From positions 1 to 14,104 of the forward strand of contig JAEWMH010000026.1 in assembly GCA_023393235.1 (NCBI GenBank): a stretch of DNA of 14,104 bases. Reading direction: 5' to 3'. The translations under genes and the position numbers were made by a program. Below are positions 1-6,476 of the stretch, one piece after another. Positions within the stretch are counted from its first letter, which is position 1. Each line of letters begins with the position of its first letter. The DNA is from Bacillota bacterium (GTDB taxonomy: Bacteria; Bacillota; Bacilli; Paenibacillales; NBRC-103111). The notes under the pieces are model-generated. The model was not told the DNA's origin and did no database searches. It saw only the letters and a list, made by a program, of their open reading frames with translations.

Positions 1-232
1 CACCCAGGTCAGGCATCGGATGCCGCCCGCCATGCTCCCCCACCGGACCGGAGAGCTCCTCCTCCAGGTCAAAATAAACAGCCCCCGGCAGATGTCCCGC
101 CGTATAGTCAGCCTTCCCGGACTTAGGCTGTCCCAGCTGGAACCGGCAGTCCGCCAGCACCACAGGCTCCTTCGCCTCCAGCTTCTCCATCACTTGCTCC
201 CTGCTTACAATATACCGGTGTTGATTGGCCAT
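1..232 (-). CDS. Sulfurtransferase (rhodanese family), 5' end only
   Basis: This is the N-terminal 77 residues of a two-domain sulfurtransferase of the 3-mercaptopyruvate/thiosulfate type; the gene runs off the left edge. Translation from the ATG at 232 gives an opening rhodanese domain with an ADCRF strand (about residues 28-32), then GHLPGAVYFDLEEELSG and GEHGGRHPMPD. These are the hallmark blocks of the inactive first domain in this family. The catalytic cysteine lies in the second domain, outside the window, so activity cannot be judged. The family moves sulfur from mercaptopyruvate or thiosulfate to cyanide or thiol acceptors in the cytoplasm. I chose the ATG at 232 because a purine-rich GGGGAGTGGAG lies just upstream and the reading frame is coherent from there; an internal ATG at 190 lacks that support. 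An extended -10 promoter and a palindrome lie immediately upstream. The family call is firm; the substrate is open. Confidence 0.85.
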   Translation of the reverse strand, partial: MANQHRYIVSREQVMEKLEAKEPVVLADCRFQLGQPKSGKADYTAGHLPGAVYFDLEEELSGPVGEHGGRHPMPDLG

Positions 233-248
233 AAACTCCACTCCCCGC

Positions 249-260
249 TTGACGCGTCAA
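249..260. promoter_or_regulatory. 12-bp perfect palindrome, possible operator
   Basis: TTGACGCGTCAA is a perfect 12-bp palindrome lying just after the predicted transcription start of the sulfurtransferase gene, between the -10 box and the ribosome binding site. A repressor bound here would block initiation or early elongation. No regulator is identified, and a chance palindrome remains possible. Confidence 0.35.
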
Positions 261-269
261 TGTACTGCC

Positions 270-278
270 ATTATACCA
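270..278 (-). promoter_or_regulatory. Extended -10 promoter for the sulfurtransferase gene
   Basis: On the minus strand this reads TGGTATAAT, a perfect extended -10 (TGn plus TATAAT). The hexamer 17 bp upstream is poor, which is common for extended -10 promoters. It predicts a start near 263 and a leader of about 30 nt with the ribosome binding site inside it. Confidence 0.55.
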
Positions 279-476
279 AAATCTGCATCCAACCGCCGCA
301 GTCCTCTGCAAGAAGAACCAGCTGCCGGTTATATGACAGAGCCACCTCATTTTCCTGCCGGAGAATTTGTCAGAATTTTTAAAGTTTATATCTCCAACAA
401 ACGGTTTAAAGAAAGAGTGTAAAGAGAAAAACCAACCAAATCTACCACAATAGAACGTTGGAGAGGAGAATGTAAA

Positions 477-734
477 ATGGGTTTCATTTGGTCCTTGATT
501 ATCGGTGGTGTTATCGGCTGGCTGGCCGGTGTTATTCTGGGTCGCGACATTCCCGGAGGCGTCATCGGCAACATTATCGCTGGTTTCATTGGTGCCTGGT
601 TAGGTAGCCTGATTATGGGAGAATTCGGTCCGGTAATCGGCGGCTTCTACTTCGTACCGGCTCTAATCGGCGCAGTCGTGGTGGTCTTCTTGACCAGCCT
701 CATTCTGCGCAACACCAGCCGCAGACACAGCTGA
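477..734 (+). CDS. GlsB/YeaQ/YmgE family stress-response membrane protein
   Basis: This 85-residue, very hydrophobic protein belongs to the transglycosylase-associated (GlsB/YeaQ/YmgE) family. It has three membrane segments: residues about 3-22 (start GFIWSLIIGGVIGWLAG), about 28-47, and about 55-75. They are separated by the family's typical GRDIPGG turn, and the tail is short and basic (RNTSRRHS). The glycine spacing (GGVIGWLAG, GNIIAGFIGAWLG) is characteristic. Family members are small inner-membrane proteins induced by general stress; the B. subtilis relative YwzA is in the sigma-B regulon, but the molecular role is unknown. A strong GGAGAGGAG ends 8 nt before the ATG. It stands alone: divergent from the sulfurtransferase gene and closed by its own terminator. 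No convincing promoter was found; a GTTTAA at 404-409 resembles a sigma-B -35 but lacks a good -10. Confidence 0.9.
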   Translation: MGFIWSLIIGGVIGWLAGVILGRDIPGGVIGNIIAGFIGAWLGSLIMGEFGPVIGGFYFVPALIGAVVVVFLTSLILRNTSRRHS

Positions 735-774
735 TGCAGGCAGCGGACAGCGAAGCGTCCGCATTCACAACTGG

Positions 775-804
775 GAACCGGGACATCTGTCTCCGGTTCT
801 TTTT
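775..804 (+). terminator. Rho-independent terminator of the glsB-like gene
   Basis: GAACCGG (775-781) pairs with CCGGTTC (793-799), with a further GACA/TGTC pairing inside, followed by TTTTT at 800-804. A second small hairpin, GCGGAC/GTCCGC (743-748 with 757-762), precedes it. Position and T tract fit termination of the upstream gene. Confidence 0.72.
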
Positions 805-872
805 GCGTTGTGCGGGGGGATGGGACAGAGCGAAGCCCGGCACGGAAGAGGCTGGCGGGACCCGGCTCTATG

Positions 873-1002
873 TGGATTCGCGTATCGTTCGTGTGTCATT
901 CACGTGCCATTCGCATGTAATTCGCGTTTCGTGCTCGCGCTATCCACGTGTCATTGGCGTGGATTCGCGTGTCGTAAGCGCGCTACCTGTGTGTCATTCG
1001 CA
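873..1002. repeat. Degenerate 11-bp tandem repeat with a 33-bp higher-order copy
   Basis: The tract can be parsed almost without remainder into units close to TGTCATTCGCG. Clear units lie at 894-904, 905-915, 916-926, 949-959 and 992-1002, and 10-bp variants TGGATTCGCG at 873-882 and 960-969. The blocks 927-959 and 970-1002 align over 33 bp with about 23 identities, each as a 14 + 8 + 11 pattern. No open reading frame here has a ribosome binding site or sensible composition. It sits directly beside the mirror-symmetric element at 1005-1187. No function can be assigned; it looks like a decayed minisatellite. Confidence 0.55.
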
Positions 1003-1004
1003 AC

Positions 1005-1187
1005 CATCCTGCAAAAGTGCAGTTATTTTGAACAGGGAACCCCTTTCCCGTGCTCATCCTGCAAAAGTGCATCTATTTTACTCAAACCCCGCCAAACAGG
1101 TGGGATTCGCGGGAAATAGCTGCACTTTTGCATTTGAGTTCCCCGGTTAAGCGGTTAAGCCACTAAATAAATGCACTTTTGCATTTG
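1005..1187. repeat. Four-copy mirror-symmetric intergenic repeat, family A
   Basis: The 12-mer TGCAAAAGTGCA occurs forward at 1010-1021 and 1060-1071, and inverted at 1121-1132 and 1172-1183. Each core continues into a TATTT-like end (GTTATTTT, TCTATTTT, GCTATTT, TTTATTT) and starts with CATCC or CAAA. Forward copies are exactly 50 bp apart and inverted copies 51 bp apart. Outer and inner pairs share one centre, about 1096. Inner and outer arms each match at 18 of 19 positions, so RNA or single-stranded DNA could form nested hairpins. The spacers do not match one another. No coding potential is seen. It lies between the glsB-like terminator and the GNAT promoter. Confidence 0.72.
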
Positions 1188-1272
1188 CGCCATGCCGCCA
1201 TGCCAGTCCCCCCTCTCCAAAGCGGAAGCCCCTGATATCGCTGCAGCCGTCCAACCGGGGAAAACGCAGGCG

Positions 1273-1299
1273 CTCCCCATCGACAGGGCCCATGGGGAG
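1273..1299. promoter_or_regulatory. 8-bp inverted repeat across the GNAT promoter
   Basis: CTCCCCAT (1273-1280) and ATGGGGAG (1292-1299) form a perfect inverted repeat with an 11-bp gap. It covers the -35 box and most of the spacer, where a repressor, or a spacer-distorting activator of the MerR type, would bind. No regulator gene is adjacent; inferred from position only. Confidence 0.35.
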
Positions 1300-1308
1300 T
1301 TGTACAAT
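1280..1308 (+). promoter_or_regulatory. Sigma-A-like promoter for the GNAT gene
   Basis: TCGACA (1280-1285), a 17-bp spacer, then TACAAT (1303-1308): each box matches consensus at 5 of 6 positions with ideal spacing. Transcription would start near 1315, giving a leader of about 29 nt before the GNAT start codon. Confidence 0.6.
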
Positions 1309-1343
1309 GAAGGGATGACGCAATATTACGGGAGCGGGTAAAA

Positions 1344-1853
1344 ATGTGTACGAACTTGCGGGGCTTCACCTTTCAGGCGGTGCCCATGAATATCAGACAT
1401 TGCCAGGACATCTGCACCTGGAGCTATGAACCCCCTTACGATATCTACCAGTGGAGCTCCTGGGCCCAGATGGAGGCGGAGGCCGAGGAATTCGGCGACG
1501 CACAAATCCGCGAAACCCAGTACATTTCCATTTTGGATGCGGAAAACGGCTATTTGGTGGGGTATGCCCAGCTTTTCCCCATTACCGGGGTAACCCGGCT
1601 GGGGCTGGGGATGCGGCCGGAGCTGTGCGGCTTGGGCATCGGCCCGGATTTCGTGCGTTTCCTGGCCGAGGAGGCGAAGCGGCGCAGACCTGCCGATACC
1701 ATCGACCTGGAGGTGCTGGTGTGGAATATCCGCGCCCAGAAAGCATACCGGAAGGCCGGTTTTGTCATAACCGACCGTTATGAACGTCCGACACCCAAGG
1801 GAAATATGGACTTTTACTGCATGGTGTATCAGGAGGAGCCGGGATTGAATTAA
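1344..1853 (+). CDS. GNAT family N-acetyltransferase
   Basis: This 169-residue protein has the GNAT fold. The N-terminal ICTWSYEPPYDIY segment (about residues 23-35) is typical of a Firmicute subgroup. A beta strand, YLVGYAQLFPI, leads to the acetyl-CoA-binding motif A, LGLGMRPELCGLGIG, with the pyrophosphate loop CGLGIG. Next come FVRFLAEEAKRR, LEVLVWNIRAQKAYRKAGF (the conserved N-x-x-A-x-x-x-Y segment) and a closing strand DFYCMVY. GNAT enzymes transfer acetyl from acetyl-CoA to an amine on a small molecule, antibiotic or protein N-terminus; the substrate cannot be read from sequence. The ATG at 1344 has GGGAG upstream at about 9 nt spacing and retains the first strand (FTFQAVPMN), so I prefer it over the internal ATG at 1386. 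It has its own promoter and no clear terminator; the next promoter follows within about 70 bp. Confidence 0.87.
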   Translation: MCTNLRGFTFQAVPMNIRHCQDICTWSYEPPYDIYQWSSWAQMEAEAEEFGDAQIRETQYISILDAENGYLVGYAQLFPITGVTRLGLGMRPELCGLGIGPDFVRFLAEEAKRRRPADTIDLEVLVWNIRAQKAYRKAGFVITDRYERPTPKGNMDFYCMVYQEEPGLN

Positions 1854-1917
1854 CCTCTGCCTCCATAAAAAAGGGATAGACAGTTTTGCCAAAATGAGGT
1901 TATGAAGAGGCAAATTA

Positions 1918-1926
1918 TGCTACAAT
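1918..1926 (+). promoter_or_regulatory. Extended -10 promoter for the SWIM-SNF2 operon
   Basis: TGCTACAAT is an extended -10 (TG-n-TACAAT) placed about 57 bp before the SWIM start codon. The hexamer 17 bp upstream (GGTTAT) is weak. It would give a leader of roughly 50 nt that carries the strong AGGAGGTG ribosome binding site. Confidence 0.5.
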
Positions 1927-1983
1927 AGTAGGATGCAGTCCATGCGGCGATGACAAATCACTATGCAAAAAGGAGGTGCAGGA

Positions 1984-3588
1984 ATGCTGAAGCTCAAGCT
2001 GCCCAAAAACCGGATTGAATTTTTGGCTGCCGGAGCCGAACGCAGGATGAAGCTGGCCGTGCTGGAGCGGGGCTGGGAATATTACCACCGGAACCTGGTG
2101 CAAAACGTGAATCTGGTCCAGGGTTATATCCTTCAGGCGGATGTCCGGGGCAAGGAGATTTTCCAGGTCAGACTGGATCTGGAGCAGTTCGAGAGAAGCG
2201 AATGCACCTGCTCCTTCGACGGATATTGCCAGCATATGGCCGGATTGATCTTCTGGGCGTATTCCGCCCACGGCAGGCCCGAGCTTCTGTTGATGCAGCT
2301 GAAGCAGGCCATCAACGCCCGGCGGCGGGCGAAGGCGGGGCTGAAGGCCGACAAGGCGGGGGAATCGGCGGCGGCTACCCTGCTGCCGGAGCTGGCGCCC
2401 AAGGAATGGGCCCGCTACTTCGAGCAGAAATTCCACGGTTATTCCCTCTCCAACCAGCATTCGGTGGAGCAGTTCCACCAGACAGTCTGGGACACCCTGG
2501 GCGGGACGGCGGAGGAATGGCCGGAGCCTTTATCCGCGTTGTACCGGCTCCATCTGACCCTGTATGTCCTGGGCAAAATTGAACAGTTCCATCAGGACAA
2601 CCAATCCTCTTATTTGTCCTATTATATAGAGAACGGCTGCAAGCTGGTGGCGGCCTCCTGCTGGGATAAGCTGAAGGAGCTGGTGCAGGAGCGCCAGGCT
2701 TTCCACGAGGCCGCCCTCCAGTTCCCCAAACATTGGAAGGAAACCCTGGAGGCCGTTTCCTCCCGGCTGCTCCACGCCCGGTCGGGACCGGTGTATTGGA
2801 CGGATGTGTACCGGTTTTTGTGGTGGCAGCTTTTCTACGGGGCCGGCACCGAGCCGGAGCAGGCAGCCGAACGGGAGCTGCACCGGCTCTCGCTGTTGGC
2901 AGCACAGGAGAATATCCCCCGGGCCAAGGACGGCATTCTTCTCGCCATGTCCCTGTTCGATATTATCCGGGGCCAGGATGCCCAGGCCATGAAGCGGCTC
3001 GACCAGCTGCACACCCGGCAGTTCTCGGATTTCTATGTCATTCTGGAGAAGCTCTCCGGCGGCGGGGAGTGGGAGCGCGTTCTCAGTTGGCTGCGCTGGC
3101 TCTTGCCAGTTCTCTCCAAGGCGAAGCAGGAGGAATTCAACCGGGGCTGCGCCTTCTGGGTGGAAGCAGTAAAGCATCAGCCCACCGATGAGGAATGGAT
3201 CCGCGTGATGCTCTCCCTTTTGCCCCGCAGCTACTATTATTACACGGATTATCTGATGCAGACCGGCCGTTTCCGCCAATGGGTGGACCTGCAGCTGGCT
3301 ACGGGGATCTCCCCGGCCAGTCTGTACACGGCGGAGCTGCATACCGTCGAGGCCCATGACCCTGCACTGCTGCTGCCCTTGTTCCACCAGTCGGTAGAGA
3401 AGGCGGTGGCGGAGAAGAACCGGGATTCCTACAAGCTGGCCATCGGCCACCTTAAAAAATTGAACAGCCTTTACAAGCAGCTTGGCAAAAGCGAGCTTTG
3501 GGAGGATTATCTCGCCCGGCTCCATCTGAAATATGCCCGGCTGCGCGCATTCAAAGAAGAGCTGGCGAAAGGACAGTGGGCGACATGA
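1984..3588 (+). CDS. SWIM zinc-finger protein (YwqB-like)
   Basis: From the ATG at 1984 the product is 534 residues. It carries a SWIM zinc-binding motif, C74-x-C76-x5-C82-x-H84 (CTCSFDGYCQH), in the usual setting of an N-terminal beta region. The remaining ~450 residues are helical and Leu/Trp/Tyr-rich with no motif I recognise. SWIM domains bind DNA or protein partners and often accompany SNF2 ATPases; B. subtilis has the neighbouring pair ywqB-ywqA. I chose 1984 because AGGAGGTG (1971-1978) precedes it at normal spacing; a frame-compatible ATG at 1963 lies before that site and has none of its own. The stop codon overlaps the next gene's start (ATGA), so the two proteins are probably translationally coupled. 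The protein is likely a cytoplasmic partner or recruiter of the helicase; that role is inferred. Confidence 0.9.
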   Translation: MLKLKLPKNRIEFLAAGAERRMKLAVLERGWEYYHRNLVQNVNLVQGYILQADVRGKEIFQVRLDLEQFERSECTCSFDGYCQHMAGLIFWAYSAHGRPELLLMQLKQAINARRRAKAGLKADKAGESAAATLLPELAPKEWARYFEQKFHGYSLSNQHSVEQFHQTVWDTLGGTAEEWPEPLSALYRLHLTLYVLGKIEQFHQDNQSSYLSYYIENGCKLVAASCWDKLKELVQERQAFHEAALQFPKHWKETLEAVSSRLLHARSGPVYWTDVYRFLWWQLFYGAGTEPEQAAERELHRLSLLAAQENIPRAKDGILLAMSLFDIIRGQDAQAMKRLDQLHTRQFSDFYVILEKLSGGGEWERVLSWLRWLLPVLSKAKQEEFNRGCAFWVEAVKHQPTDEEWIRVMLSLLPRSYYYYTDYLMQTGRFRQWVDLQLATGISPASLYTAELHTVEAHDPALLLPLFHQSVEKAVAEKNRDSYKLAIGHLKKLNSLYKQLGKSELWEDYLARLHLKYARLRAFKEELAKGQWAT

Positions 3589-6476
3589 TTGTCACCGGCC
3601 CTTATACCGTTCACGCCTCGTGGATGCCGGCAGGCGCCCTGTTCCTCTGGGGAGCCCGCCGCCAGGGCGGGTCCGTGGACGCCACAGAGCTGAAGCATCT
3701 GCTGTTTGCCTGGCATGCGGCCAGCTTTTACGGCACGTTTATCGAGACGCTGGAGTTTACGGGGAAGGAAGGCGTGGTGCTGGAGTCTGAGGACGCCCTG
3801 CATTACTTCTGCGATCCCTCGGAGCTGCAGCATGCCTCCATCGAATGGTCCACAGAGGCCGCCCCGCTGAAGGCCGCGGCTCCCGCCATCCGGGAGGCCC
3901 TGGCTGCGGGCAGGGTGATGCCCGACTACGATAAGTGGCGGCAAGGGTCCTTGGGGTGGAAGCTGCAGCTGCCGGAGGAGCTCCGGGGGATGGAGTCCCC
4001 GCTCCTCAAGACCTGGGCGGATACGCTTATCGAAGCGGAAGTCCGCCGCCGTCCCGAGCTGCAGGAGGCGCTCTCCAAGCTGACGGAGACGGTACCGCGG
4101 ATCCTGCGGGGCGACATCTCCGCCGATCTGTGGCTGGATGAGGAGGATTGGCTGGTATCCATCGGCTGGAAGCCGGATACCGCCCCCTTCCGCACCTGCC
4201 TCCAGCTGGTGGAGCCGGAGCATGACCGGATGTGGCGGCTGGCCATCCTGCTCCAGGACCGGCAGCAGGCGGAGCGGATTATCGCCTGCGACGCAGAAGG
4301 CACTCCCAGCCCCGGCGAGCCGGTGCCGGAGGAGTGGCAGCCGGAGCTGCCCCGGGTCAGCCGGGATGTGGAGCGTTGGCTCCATATTATCCCGGAGCTC
4401 CGGGATGCCCATGAGCCCACCCGGCTGAAGCGGGAGCTCACCGCTGACGAGGCTTGGGAGTTTCTGGCCCAGGGGAGCCGGCAACTGGTAGAGGCGGGCA
4501 CGCCGGTATTCCTGCCGGCATGGTGGGAGCGGCTGCGCCGCACCAAACCCCGCCTCCGGGCCAAGCTGCGCTCCTCGGTGGGCACAACGGGCTCATCCGC
4601 TTTTGGATTGAACCAGCTGATGGAATTTGATTGGCGGCTGGCGGTTGGCGATATGGAGCTGACCGAAGAGGAATTCCGCACCCTCATGGAGGAGAAGCGG
4701 CGGCTGGTGCGCTTCCGGGGACGTTGGATCCAGCTGGATCCCAAGCAGATGGAGGCCATCAGCCAGGTGATGAAGCAGGTCAAGAAGAAACGCGGCTTGT
4801 CCTTCCGGGATGTGCTGGAGCTGCACCTGGCCGGAGAAGAGGAAGACGGCGAGAATCCGGCCGGCCGGGAGGAAGACGACATCGACCTGAAGCTGGAGGT
4901 GGAGCTGAACGACCATCTGCGCCAGCTGATCACCCGGCTCAAGGAGCATAAGGGTGTGCCCATGCAGGGGCCCCCACCCGGCTTCCACGGCACGCTTCGC
5001 CCTTATCAGGCGGAAGGGGTCTCCTGGCTCCTGTTCCTCCGCCAATTCGGATTGGGCGGCTGTCTGGCGGACGATATGGGCCTGGGCAAAACCATCCAGT
5101 GGATCAGCTACCTGCTGTCCGTCAAGGAGCAGGAGGGCCAGACCCAACCCGGTGAGGATCAGGAGCCGCTGCCTCCGGGGCTCCTCATTTGCCCCACCTC
5201 CGTATTGGGCAACTGGCAGAAGGAGCTGCAGCGTTTTGCCCCCCGCATGAAGGTGCTGCTCCACTACGGACCCCAGCGGCGGAAGGGCGAGGATTTCCGC
5301 AAAGAGGCCATGGAGGCGGATTTGGTCCTGTCCTCCTACACTCTGGCTCATCTGGATGAGAAGGAATTCTCCTCTATTTATTGGAGCTCCATCTGTCTGG
5401 ACGAGGCGCAGAATATCAAGAACGCCTATACGAAGCAGTCCGGCGCCGTGCGCCGGCTGGACGGTTACCACCGCATTGCCATGACGGGTACGCCCATCGA
5501 GAACCGGCTCACGGAGCTGTGGTCCATCTTCGACTTCCTGAACCCCGGCTACTTCGGCACCCTGCGGGAATTCAGCCACCGGTTCGTGCAGCCGATCGAA
5601 AAGATATCCGACCAGGCGCTCATCGGCCAGGTGCAGCGGATGATCCGACCGTTCCTGCTCCGCCGTCTGAAGAAGGACCCGGCTATCCAGCTGGATCTGC
5701 CGGACAAGGACGAGAGCAAGGTGTTTATTTCCCTTACGGCGGAGCAGGCCTCCCTGTACGAGAACTATATCCGGGACCTGTTCGAACGTCTGGACCGGCT
5801 TGGCCCCATGGAGCGCCGCGGCCTGATTCTGTCGGCTCTTACCCGGCTGAAGCAAATCTGCAACCATCCCGAGCTGCTCTCCAAAAGTATGCGGGGCGCC
5901 GCCATCCAGTGGCGGGAGCGCTCCAACAAGCTGGAGCGGCTCCTGGATATGGTAGCGGAACTGCGGACCGAGGGGGACCGCTGTCTGATCTTCACCCAGT
6001 TTGTGGAAACCGGCTATATGCTCCAGCATGTGCTGGAGCAGGAGCTTGCGGAGCCGGTGCTGTTCCTCCACGGCGGCACCCCCAAGCATACACGGGATGA
6101 AATGGTGGACCGCTTCCAAAACGAAAGCCTGCCCGAAGCGGAGCGGAACGGCGTGTTCCTCTTATCGCTTAAGGCAGGCGGGATCGGGCTGAATCTGACG
6201 GCGGCCAATCATGTGTTCCACTTCGACCGCTGGTGGAATCCGGCGGTGGAGAACCAGGCCACAGACCGGGCGTACCGGATCGGCCAAAGCCGGCATGTGC
6301 AGGTGCACAAGTTCGTGACCCTGGGCACCCTGGAGGAGCGGATCGACGACATGATCGAGCGCAAGCAGGATTTAAGCAGGCAGATTGTAGGCGGAGGCGA
6401 GGGCTGGATCACCGAGCTGTCTACCGAGGATCTGAAGGAGCTGTTCTCCCTGCGCCAGGAATGGATCAACGTATAA
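3585..6476 (+). CDS. SNF2-family DEAD/DEAH-like helicase/ATPase (YwqA-like)
   Basis: This 963-residue SNF2 translocase has an N-terminal unassigned region, a bacterial SNF2-associated domain (about 285-390, with FDWRLAVGD and VRFRGRWIQLDP), and a complete two-lobe motor. Walker A is DDMGLGKT with K502, motif II is DEAQ at 606-609, and motif III is MTGTPIEN at 633-640. In the second lobe are SLKAGGIGLNL (861 onward) and QATDRAYRIGQ (891-901). All ATPase motifs are intact. SNF2 proteins use ATP to track on double-stranded DNA and remodel or strip bound protein; they do not usually unwind strands. The start at 3585 overlaps the SWIM gene's stop by 4 nt and gives the expected first strand MIVTGPYTVHASW; an upstream in-frame codon at 3498 lies inside the SWIM gene. 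Its 3' end overlaps the convergent EAL gene by 11 bp. The biological role is unknown. Confidence 0.95.
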   Translation: MIVTGPYTVHASWMPAGALFLWGARRQGGSVDATELKHLLFAWHAASFYGTFIETLEFTGKEGVVLESEDALHYFCDPSELQHASIEWSTEAAPLKAAAPAIREALAAGRVMPDYDKWRQGSLGWKLQLPEELRGMESPLLKTWADTLIEAEVRRRPELQEALSKLTETVPRILRGDISADLWLDEEDWLVSIGWKPDTAPFRTCLQLVEPEHDRMWRLAILLQDRQQAERIIACDAEGTPSPGEPVPEEWQPELPRVSRDVERWLHIIPELRDAHEPTRLKRELTADEAWEFLAQGSRQLVEAGTPVFLPAWWERLRRTKPRLRAKLRSSVGTTGSSAFGLNQLMEFDWRLAVGDMELTEEEFRTLMEEKRRLVRFRGRWIQLDPKQMEAISQVMKQVKKKRGLSFRDVLELHLAGEEEDGENPAGREEDDIDLKLEVELNDHLRQLITRLKEHKGVPMQGPPPGFHGTLRPYQAEGVSWLLFLRQFGLGGCLADDMGLGKTIQWISYLLSVKEQEGQTQPGEDQEPLPPGLLICPTSVLGNWQKELQRFAPRMKVLLHYGPQRRKGEDFRKEAMEADLVLSSYTLAHLDEKEFSSIYWSSICLDEAQNIKNAYTKQSGAVRRLDGYHRIAMTGTPIENRLTELWSIFDFLNPGYFGTLREFSHRFVQPIEKISDQALIGQVQRMIRPFLLRRLKKDPAIQLDLPDKDESKVFISLTAEQASLYENYIRDLFERLDRLGPMERRGLILSALTRLKQICNHPELLSKSMRGAAIQWRERSNKLERLLDMVAELRTEGDRCLIFTQFVETGYMLQHVLEQELAEPVLFLHGGTPKHTRDEMVDRFQNESLPEAERNGVFLLSLKAGGIGLNLTAANHVFHFDRWWNPAVENQATDRAYRIGQSRHVQVHKFVTLGTLEERIDDMIERKQDLSRQIVGGGEGWITELSTEDLKELFSLRQEWINV

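Noticed and set aside
225..422. Small plus-strand frame between the sulfurtransferase and glsB-like genes
   Set aside because: It overlaps the sulfurtransferase start and promoter on the other strand, has no ribosome binding site and no recognisable features.
404..429. Sigma-B-like promoter for the glsB-like gene
   Set aside because: GTTTAA is a fair -35, but the matching -10 position reads GAGAAA, only 3 of 6 against GGGTAT. The idea came mainly from the known regulation of YwzA.
734..1150. 138-codon plus-strand frame after the glsB-like gene
   Set aside because: It has no ribosome binding site, crosses a terminator and two repeat tracts, and its composition reflects the repeats.
1005..1187. 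Resemblance to a tiny CRISPR array (about 25-bp repeats, about 25-bp spacers)
   Set aside because: The copies reverse orientation halfway, the repeats are imperfect, there are only four, and no cas gene is present. The same applies to 13451-13625.
4593..6119. 508-codon open frame on the minus strand inside the SNF2 gene
   Set aside because: It lies wholly opposite a clear SNF2 gene with all its motifs; long antisense frames are expected in GC-rich codons, and the product has no domain signal. The same holds for 3507-4484 and 2530-3525 on the minus strand.
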